A DNA stretch of 26,081 bases, taken from NCBI GenBank assembly GCA_001586965.3, contig LUCW03002096.1:1-26081 (forward strand). The letters are read 5' to 3'. This document shows positions 18,735 to 26,081 of this stretch, one piece after another. Numbering within the stretch: position 1 is the stretch's first letter; the number at the start of each line of letters is the position of its first letter. Made by a program: the position numbers and the translations under genes. The notes under the pieces are model-generated. The model saw only the letters and a list, made by a program, of their open reading frames with translations, searched no databases and was not told where the DNA came from. The DNA comes from Sphaeroforma sirkka (taxonomy: Eukaryota; Opisthokonta; Ichthyosporea; Ichthyophonida).

Positions 18735-19255
18735 ATGATACTAGCGTAGTTAATCAAGGCACTCACCGTATCCCTACCACCGAATTTTCATTCGCTCGCT
18801 CATTTGATTCTGATGTCCCAGTTATGGAGCCACAAGTCAAAGATATAATTGACAAAACATCCGAAGACGGTTACACTTACTACAAAACCCGTTTTATGGA
18901 TGGAACAATAGCTTGGCTAACCTCCGATGCGTTTCGTGAATCTCTCGACTTCCTTCGTATTTTTAATAAGAAATGGAATACGCGTATACATAAGAACACA
19001 CGACATAAACGGAAAGGGTTTCCTCAGGTGACTACAAACCCGGATGGATCTGAAATTCCCTATTTGCCACCTACTTCCTATGTGACTAAGCTTTCTGATT
19101 TGATTACCAACAGAGCAGAAAATTCTTCGAACTTACTTACTAATGAAGAACAACCTTTGGCTATTACCTTATCAAGTAATAAACGTAAGACACCTACATC
19201 GGAAATGGTTAATGGACCAAATACTAAACGACATAGAGTACAGCATGAGTCTTGA
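18735..19255 (+). pseudogene. Integrase tail of element D, chromodomain-like
   Basis: After a short decayed stretch (18735-18823) the frame is open: EPQVKDIIDKTSEDGYTYYK, AWLTSDAFRESLDFLRIFNK, then a basic tail to QHES-stop. It aligns closely with the A copy. The pattern suggests a chromodomain-like fold, which in chromoviruses guides integration to chromatin; this is inferred from aromatic spacing and position only. Confidence 0.65.
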
Positions 19256-19381
19256 ACTCGTACATATAGGCACATACTTACTCAATAAGCCATGACCGAA
19301 ACCGTTTTACTTTGGTTTTCGCTTTACGAACTAGATCGTACCTTCACGTACGTCCGTAGTCCTAAAAGCTTCTGGGGGCTA
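19256..19381 (+). other. 3' untranslated segment and polypurine tract of D
   Basis: A 126-bp stretch between the pol stop and the LTR. It ends CTGGGGGCTA (19372-19381) right before TGTAGAAATA, the plus-strand primer position. It matches the corresponding stretch of A (2754-2882). Confidence 0.65.
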
Positions 19382-19976
19382 TGTAGAAATACGGTCTCCG
19401 GTCAGTCTAAAATATCAATATCAAATGAGGTAACATATTGGTTTTTATTTGAATTTATAATAATTTAATACAAATCCCTTTTCCAATATTTCCAAAGTAT
19501 TCTAAATTCATTTTGATGGCTCCAATAGCCTGAGTATTTGGTATGACTCATTTACTTGGACCTATTTGAGACGATAGTAGATGTAGGATATTATAGACTA
19601 AATTTTATAATCTCTGAACTACTACTTACAGGTTTTGGTCCTCCCGCCAATCTCCAAAATCCAATTAGTCTTCTTTTTTTAGCTTTTCTTCAGATAGAAA
19701 TTTATTTATGTTAGCCAATGTATTAACTTGACAAACCCTAAACCCTATCTACAAATTAGGCATGTGGTCATGAACACTTAGTACTTCTAGTGAAAATTAT
19801 TTAATAAAGAACAGCTAGAGGTACGTCCTGTGTGATCGAGAATATTAAGGCTCTTACCAAGAGGCAGTCCTGATCATTCTTACACAAGCTACCACTGCTG
19901 AATCCTAACTGACTCAAATTGTATTTTAGTTCATATAACATAGTTTAAAACATAGAAACATCCATCGCAGTCTACA
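19382..19976 (+). repeat. 3' LTR of element D
   Basis: 595 bp, TGTAGAAATACGG to CAGTCTACA, with a polyadenylation signal (AATAAAG near 19803). It carries many substitutions against the A LTRs and shares variants with 1823-2151. At 19733-19747 it has AAACCCTAAACCCTA in place of the family sequence GTGACTTACGTTATTATG. The following bases AATAG do not match the left flank of 1823. Confidence 0.9.
19733..19747 (-). repeat. Two telomere-type units (AAACCCT) inside the D LTR
   Basis: AAACCCTAAACCCTA is two full units of the C-rich strand of TTTAGGG, the telomere repeat of plants and many algae, oomycetes and alveolates. The other LTR copies lack it. Confidence 0.55.
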
Positions 19977-21510
19977 AATAGAGGGTTTGCTGGACTGATT
20001 ATAATACACAGTACAGTGTGGAAGGGATTTCCTCTTATAGGTGTGAGCTCGGAGCAGTCTCACAAATATCCGGCAGAGTTTCACAGACCTGATACTATTG
20101 TGGCAGCCTCAAGTGTGTTAAAACCCCCATTGAGTACTGTCTCTACTGAATCACAACTACATGCATTTGCTGTTCGTCAAATGCCTAGGAAGAAGCAAAC
20201 CCACAAAACTCCATGTGACATTTTTTACGATTTATGCGTGTGAATTATCCGAATGCATCTGCACTAAAGAATACATGCGTATTTGTTCAGCGACCACGTC
20301 CTACGTCTGAGATTGTGTCTAATACATTATTTTGGCCTTATGAGATAGGTTTAAGTAGAACAAAGGATATAGTGCGCATCGAAACGATGCTGACACATAA
20401 AAGTTACTCCTCTGACGTGTTCACAGAGGAGCAACGAGTGATTCAAATTGAGGCAACTAATGATCACTGGTACACTCGGATGGCTGATTAATGTGCCAAA
20501 GAAGTACGCAGTGCGTATTATAGTGCATTGTATAGATACAAGACAGTTCTTGAGTGGGCATATACTGGCAAAAGAGTGTCCATTTTTTCTATTCGGAGCA
20601 TAACAAGATGATCGTTACATCTCATCTCCCCGTATAAGAGGCGATTCCTGAGATTGTGAAGACTACAGAACCATTGTATACACTACGAGATATTAAGTCC
20701 GGGGTAGCAAAAGTCTATAGTATCATGAAAACCGGGAGTGGACAAAAGTACACAATATACATAAGTACTATGTGCTACCAACAATGCGATGAAATTTCAG
20801 CAAAGATTGGTAACACATGTATTTGAGCAGCTTTTCATTAATGCATTCATTGCCACCCGTATCCAGTGGATATATAGTGATAGTGATGAGTGGACTTGGA
20901 AGCATTTTGCAACAAGTGCTCGAAAGCCTTGCCACTCACGACTTTTGTTGAAAAAGTATGCGCTAGTCTGATAGGTAAAGCTGTAAAGTCAAAGCTCCGG
21001 CATGAAGAGGTCATGGTCGCTATTGAACGAGAAGAAAGTAGCGCGTCCCAGGGTCTAAGAGTAGTGAGAGGTCCTCCTGTGGATATTGCAGCCACGAAAG
21101 TTACAGAACGTGTGTCCCGTTTAAAGGTTTACCGACTTAGTCTATTGTTATGTAAGAACGAGCTTCTAAACGCAATACGGATTGACGCAGGTGATCATAG
21201 TGTGGGCGTGATTGGAGTGTTAGACGCAGCGACGACACGGAAGCATGGCGTCATGAACCGTAAAAACTATCACATATGCAGTGTGTATGGTTGTGGAAGT
21301 CATACTATTCAAAAATGTAGTAGGTGTCAAATTCGATTGTGCACCAAAGTAACGCAGGGGAAGAGCCAGACTTGCTTTGATCTATTCCATGATCCAGAGT
21401 ACGATGGCGACATATCAGCATACAAAGCAACACTCAGTCCTGGCTAGCCTGTAAATGAAGATAGTGATAGTGAAACATCTGAATCCGATGATTTGTCTGA
21501 TTCAGAATAA
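19977..21510 (+). pseudogene. Decayed piggyBac-type transposase, 3' part
   Basis: Three stretches fit the piggyBac (DDE_Tnp_1_7) family in order. 19977-20243: NRGFAGLIIIHSTVWKGFPL, then HKYPAEF, like the region around the second catalytic Asp, with Asn where Asp is usual. 20789-20930: FEQLFINAFIATRIQWIYS and DEWTWKHF, like the helix after the third Asp; a frameshift near 20935 leads to ALPLTTFVEKVCASLIGKAV. 21277-21410: a Cys-rich finger, CSVYGC...CSRCQIRLC...CFDLFHD, typical of the piggyBac C-terminal zinc domain. An acidic tail (NEDSDSETSESDDLSDSE) follows one in-frame stop. The middle (20234-20600) is poorly recognisable, and the N-terminal half is not found. The first base abuts the D LTR, so the retroelement appears to lie in this gene. 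Confidence 0.65.
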
Positions 21511-22141
21511 GACAGACTTTGCAGACACAGAATTAGCAAAATTATATCTAGATTTTTTATTTATTTCGAACATAATTATTATTCTTCGAAATCTAGACGT
21601 CGCTTGATACAGGTACAGCCCTTGCATTGCTTATTTCGTTCGAAGGCGAAACAGCATCCACGCTTCATTCCGTACCATGTATTATTGGGTCCTCCATGAT
21701 ACCTAAATTAATCAGAAACGCCACATGGAGGATGGCACAAGGTGCGCCACTTCTATCTGCACTTTATGCAAGCGGAGGACTCTTCAATCGTACCACAGGA
21801 AGCCTACAACGAGCGCAACAAATGTCTCGCTTGTACCATACGTCGTCCATTGGTCTGTCGATTGGCGTGCGCCGATAGCCATTGTCGATGTTAATTTTGT
21901 ATTTATGGTCGAAAGGACCGTAACACATACCGATACTAATATTTTATGGAAAAAAAATCAAAATGAGTAAACTGAAGCAGTCTACAATTTTGTGCAATAT
22001 AATTTTCCAGTTCTCATGTTTTGGATAGGGATTAAGAAATAAGCCCCAAATTTATTAGGACATACTCTTGGTTTGTAAAATATCCTAATTATGGCTAGTT
22101 CAGCCAATAAGATCACACGAGCTAAAAAAAAATAAATGGTG
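21511..22141. other. Non-coding stretch with a hairpin and a Cys-rich short frame
   Basis: 21547-21555 (TCTAGATTT) and 21589-21597 (AAATCTAGA) are perfect 9-bp inverted repeats around AT-rich sequence just after the transposase remnant. At about 21785-21895 one plus frame reads NKCLACTIRRPLVCRLACAD followed by SHCRC and a stop. This could be a fragment of another Cys-rich transposase tail, but it is short and unsupported. Nothing else is seen. Confidence 0.3.
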
Positions 22142-22286
22142 ATGTGACGACTCGTCACATTTGTAAGTGTCCTCAGGAGCATACCGATTTTACCGACGTT
22201 CAGTACATACCCCTTTTTTTTTTTTTTTTTTAGGGTTTAGGCATAGCTCTGGGCCAATTTGATATAAATGTGACGACTCGTCATAT
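22142..22286. repeat. Pair of 19-bp palindromes 126 bp apart
   Basis: ATGTGACGACTCGTCACAT (22142-22160) is a perfect inverted repeat around a central C. ATGTGACGACTCGTCATAT (22268-22286) repeats it with one change. TGACG/CGTCA half-sites resemble bZIP sites. An 18-base T-run lies between them. They could be regulatory sites or ends of a small transposon. Confidence 0.55.
22229..22241 (+). repeat. Telomere-like TTTAGGGTTTAGG
   Basis: Nearly two units of TTTAGGG follow a long T-run (22214-22231). Together with 19733-19747 this is the second such motif in the window, on the opposite strand. Confidence 0.45.
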
Positions 22287-22480
22287 TCTTGGCTGGCACT
22301 GGTGATATTGTGCTTAATTATATTTTTCAAATTGTCAAGAATTAAAATAAAGGGTTGTGTCGAAAAGCTATGATTTCCTTTTGCTTGTAGATAATTGAAT
22401 AGGCACAGAACATAATTTAAAAAAGTGGAGGAGGGGGGGGGTCCTCCCGCAGTATGTATAATATCAAGCTAAATATGACA

Positions 22481-22581
<101 letters not shown>

Positions 22582-22698
22582 CGAGAGCAATTCATATTTT
22601 TTGGCGATATTTTAAATTTATATTATAAATACACTGAATGCAGTAAACTGACAGGCTAAATATGACAATTAAAAAAAATTAGATATATATATTACAGA

Positions 22699-22832
22699 AG
22701 TAGCGAGCGAAACGAGCGAATTTAAAATATCAATATTTAAATAATATTATTTTAAATTATCGATATACAAGTAGCGAGCAAAGCGAGCGCATCTTAATTT
22801 TGTCAATTTATATACATAGCTACGAGCGAACA
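22699..22832 (+). repeat. Dispersed repeat of GTAGCGAGCGAAGCGAGC type
   Basis: AGTAGCGAGCGAAACGAGCGA (22699), AGTAGCGAGCAAAGCGAGCGC (22770) and a shorter TACGAGCGAACA (22821) share a GC-rich core in AT-rich surroundings, with spacings of about 71 and 50 bp. The meaning is unknown. Confidence 0.6.
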
Positions 22833-22841
22833 AACTAAGTC

Positions 22842-25090
22842 ATGATGTATAAAAACGCATTCGCCGGTGCCATCCCCGTCCAGGGGACGCGTAGCCATTG
22901 GTTTCGTGAGTCATTTGTCGGAGAAACTCATATTGTTTTGGGCGTGGCAAAGGAATATATAAATCATGATACGCTGTTGTTTAAAATATGTAATATTACT
23001 GGTTTATATAATCTACATCCAAATTAAGACAGGGCCTAAGAATCGACAACCGTTAGTAGACGACACAGATAGTGGCTTTATTTGTAGTGATACTAGCGAT
23101 AGCATGCCAGCACTCTACCAAACAGCAGTAGTGCGTCAGAGGCGGAGGCGAATAGATAAGCATCGGAAATCCAGAGGTAAGCCAAACACATGAGTCGACA
23201 CAATTGTAGACTTCGGACACATGCTCGTCGACAGGTGTACCGCTTGAATGAGAGAACAGAGCGGATAGAGAGTAGAGACAGGTTTGTTGACAGCCAAAGG
23301 TTACCACGTATCAACACCGAAGATAATACGGTAGTAAATCGAACCAGGAGAAGTGATATGATGATGAACAAAACTAAAGAGATAATGCATTCACAACGAC
23401 ATGGACAGCCCGAACCACACCACATCAAGAAGAACACGCACCGTTATGGGCACCAATACCTTCGCTAGAGCCGACTGTCACACCAGTAAGATTGGAGAGG
23501 ACAAGGAAGAATGATAGCAGATTACAGAAGATGAAGTGACGCATATATAAGGAAACAAACAGGTAGGTGTAAATGTCGGAAGATCATCATTGCAACAAGG
23601 TATACACACCAATCAGGTACGCAAGGAGACGTCACGTAGTGATTTGAATGCTGGATGTGCAATGTCTAGTACTCAAGTAACCTGGTGCAATAAGAAATAT
23701 TGTGTTAGGATAGGAAATGTTCGAATTGAAAGAATGACATGTGTAAGAGTCATTGTAACAAATATAACATGCAAAGATGGTAACACGGAGGTGTGTTCAT
23801 ATACAGCAAGTTTTAAAACAGACAGGAATTCAAAATGCACAGTAACAGTATACACCAGCATAGAACACGACATTGTGAGAAATTTCAGTACCAGGAATGG
23901 TGAACATGTAAGGGCAAGCGACAATGTGTACGTGAACATGAAGCAAATATCAATGTGTGTGCATCACCCGATCAAGTTGGCGGCGACAAGTGTTCGTGTA
24001 TGTCCAGAAGTTCCAAGCAAGAACGACGTATGATATCAGCGATCCAACTAACTAGTCAGTTAAGTTTAAGGCGGCAGTCATTGGGAAACTAGATGAGCTT
24101 CTGGGGAGTAACGAACATGTGCACAGATGAGATGGAAGAGGATCGTCGAGATTAAGGAGTTACCGGGAGAGTAGTGACACGTTGATCAAGAGCAGGGAGG
24201 TTAGCTTGGAGAGTAGAGAGCAACAACAACGATGCTCGGGTTTAGCTTAAAGGCAAGATTGCTTATGAAGGAACATCGTCGATGCGTCAACATTACGAAA
24301 TAGAGCAAGGTGTCAACGTAGCTTCAGTTCATCCAAAGGCGATGGCACGACCAGGCAGTTGACTATTTAAGACAGAGGAGAGACAAATAAACATAGCGTC
24401 ACATCGCGTTTATTTCTCGACAAACATAACTCAGGGCCACCACGACCAACTTTAGACAGAGTCGTCGACAACAACGTCTTCGCCAGAAGAACGCGAGCGA
24501 GAGGACATCCTTCAACGAGATTTTAGACGTCGTACCCAGGACTGTGCAGATACTTGCGGAGTCATGTCGAACGATCTGGAGGCGGAATATCGGACTAATT
24601 AAACGATACTTCTGCGGCTTCCTAACAGCACAACAGCAACGTGATGGACAGATAACAACTCATAGTGACGTGGATTTAGCCGGACACGACAAGGAACGAT
24701 ATAACCCGGAACCATTAAAGAGTAGCACGTTCGGCGTCACAGACTGCACAACAAGAGGTGGACAACTCCTCGAAAAGTCTCAAAGCTGCAGGTAGTAAGC
24801 GTCCTCGTCACCGTCGTCAAGAGGAACTACATAGCCGAGGTAGGGACAGTCACACACCAGAACAACTTAGGACAATCTACTGGACAACAGCAATTATTGT
24901 TGGAGAGAAATATGATCGACGGATTGCAACGCCTACGGTGGGCGAACACATCCCCGTCGCCTGACAACCTAGAGTTCCGGTATCGAGGGGCAGACCAGAC
25001 TTGTCACGGGGTAGGGTGGACATCATCGGATCAGGAGGAAGAAAATAATACGACAGGAACCTTTATTGTCGAACAAAAGTCGCGTTAAAT
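22842..25090 (+). other. Reading-frame-rich, T-poor block, possibly an old transposon
   Basis: Base composition changes: the plus strand is A/G/C-rich and T-poor compared with the flanks. Short plus frames occur at 22842-23027, 23190-23468 (Arg-rich), 23590-24033 (147 codons, Thr/Val/Cys-rich), 24544-24795 and 24897-25088 (Gln/Asn-rich end). None matches a family I recognise. TATTTAAG (24364-24371) with AATAAA 15 bp later (24386-24391) looks like a compact LTR-type promoter and poly(A) region, but no LTR ends or partner were found. The block could be a decayed retroelement with leader and gag; this is a guess. Confidence 0.25.
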
Positions 25091-25487
25091 GTACATTGAA
25101 AATGTGGAAAAGTCACTAAATAGCGCACTCACCCTTTTTCCTCGATGAAAACGTACTGAAATATGGATCAAATATGTACAAATGTACATTTAGTTATTAA
25201 TTACAATTTTTTTATGAAAATATCAGTTGATTTTATCGTTCAAAATTTGCTTTAAGCTTAAATTAAAGAGCCTCTGGCTAAGTATCCATTATTTTACGAA
25301 TAGATGTGTTGAGGGGGGTGGGGTGGGGGCATGTTGTCTTTATTGATTGTTGCTGGTATATGCTGATTCATCTTCAAGCAAGCTTATCCCACTGCCTGGA
25401 CCACCAACCGCACGTGGTCTGTGATGCTCTTTTTACAGGAATATACGAGAATAGTGTTTTCGAAAATCCATTTTTCTAATTCTGTTG
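25091..25487. other. Non-coding stretch with a G-quadruplex-like tract
   Basis: AT-rich and without a gene. GGGGGGTGGGGTGGGGG at 25313-25329 has three long G-runs separated by single T, able to form G-quadruplex structure at least of two-tetrad type. Confidence 0.5.
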
Positions 25488-25670
25488 TCATGTTGGACCT
25501 TGTGACATATTCGTGCGAAGACAATGCCTCCAAATCATGCACGAGTTGTGGATTTTCTGATACTCTCTAGCATAGGCACAAAGCAAACCCCCACAGCTAA
25601 AACTGTCGTGTTGGTTTATACCGCCTACTTTTAGGCTGTACGTAACATTATCTGTGAGGTAACATTTCAT
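25488..25670 (-). pseudogene. Ulp1-like (C48) cysteine protease fragment
   Basis: On the minus strand 60 codons contain GINQHDSFSCGGLLCAYARE, which fits the C-terminal motif of Ulp1/SENP proteases: Gln, about five residues, then Asp/Ser-Cys-Gly-x-x-x-Cys-x-Tyr-Ala. Both the oxyanion Gln and the nucleophile Cys are in place. A helix with Arg (WRHCLRTNM) follows, as in the family. The upstream His/Asp (Trp-His) part is not seen; a TGA lies directly before the ATG. Such domains occur in SUMO proteases and in many DNA transposons and large viruses-like elements. It is probably a remnant or an exon. Confidence 0.45.
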
Positions 25671-26081
25671 TCATCGTACTATATAATTGAATTGTTCGTC
25701 AGCCCTAACAGGATTTGGCATACCATCAAAATAGTAACTGTAGCGTTAGTTGTATAAATGTAACAACGCCAAGTTCAATGTGCGTTGCTATGATTCCATG
25801 GGATCAATACAGAAATCCTTTCTTGACATTCAGTGGTGGTCCCCTTTTTTTTTAAGTCGTCAACTTTCTGCCCTACGATACTTGTATAAGTCCTTTTCAT
25901 CCATACTCTGTGTGCATCAGCATCACAGAAACGGACAACCAGAGAGGGTACTTGTGATAAATGGTACAATACCCCGGATATAAGCGCTGAGCCTTTGATC
26001 TGACTCCCCTGGTTTGTTGATTATTTCTTTTCGCTTCTTTTCTACATGTTCACTGTTCCAACTGTTTATCGTAGAAGGCGG
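25671..26081. other. No recognisable gene
   Basis: Both strands hold short frames (25750-25983 plus, 25969-25775 minus) with no family features. Upstream Ulp1-type motifs were searched for by eye on the minus strand and not found. Confidence 0.4.

Larger units (their letters stand above)
16669..19976 (+). mobile_element. Element D: 3' half of an older copy, plus strand
   Basis: It starts inside RNase H (KSQRNYLTVKKELLAIV) and continues through the complete methyltransferase-like domain, linker, HHCC, integrase core, tail, polypurine tract and 3' LTR. It differs from A at roughly 6 percent of sites in the integrase stretch I compared, far more than A, B and C differ from each other, so it belongs to an older subfamily or insertion. 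Confidence 0.85.

Noticed and set aside
1822..19981. Target-site duplication around the whole mosaic
   Set aside because: Bases left of 1823 (GCATTGT) and right of 19976 (AATAG) do not match.
24360..24440. A second LTR with promoter and poly(A) signal
   Set aside because: TATTTAAG and AATAAA are suggestive, but no repeat partner, TG...CA ends or primer-binding site were found.

Overview
The window is eukaryotic and almost entirely transposon-derived. Signs are LTR retrotransposon pieces with polyadenylation signals, a decayed piggyBac-type transposase, a Pol III-type tRNA-like sequence, an AT microsatellite, short plant/oomycete-type telomere motifs (TTTAGGG) and a probable spliced signal-peptide exon. 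I cannot name the species. A protist, alga, oomycete-like or fungal genome would fit, but nothing here is decisive.

Layout. (1) 1-183: minus-strand first exon of a probable secreted protein, with a 5' splice donor at its end. (2) 184-1822: AT-rich sequence with degenerate repeats, hairpins and two overlapping unidentified reading frames. (3) 1823-19976: an 18-kb mosaic of one Ty3/gypsy-like family. It contains a truncated plus LTR (1823-2151); element A on the minus strand, nearly complete (LTRs 2153-2753 and 9053-9649); B, a plus-strand 5' half (9650-13646) behind a scrambled LTR; C, a minus-strand 5' half (13647-16614); and D, a plus-strand 3' half (16618-19976) ending in an LTR. Orientation alternates + - + - +. 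A, B and C look like one young subfamily. D and the 1823-2151 LTR look older and share LTR variants, so they may be remnants of one older element that received the younger ones. (4) 19977-21510: decayed piggyBac transposase, abutting the D LTR. (5) 21511-26081: mostly non-coding sequence with palindromes, telomere-like and AT repeats, an unidentified reading-frame-rich block, and a minus-strand Ulp1-like protease fragment at 25488-25670.

The retroelement encodes, in order: a gag-like protein with a C-terminal Cys/His region; an in-frame TGA; then pol, with an aspartic protease (D-P-G-A where D-T/S-G-A is usual), RT (YLDD), RNase H, a domain resembling the DIRS-type adenine-methyltransferase-like domain (NPPW), a charged linker, an HHCC/DDE integrase, a GPF motif and a chromodomain-like tail. 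An antisense tRNA-Thr-like sequence with A box, B box and T-run terminator lies inside gag in all three gag copies.

All copies carry frameshifts. Many sit in homopolymers, and the two LTRs of A differ by about 3 substitutions but about 8 indels. Some breaks may therefore be sequence error rather than decay, and the palindromic layout needs checking against raw reads.
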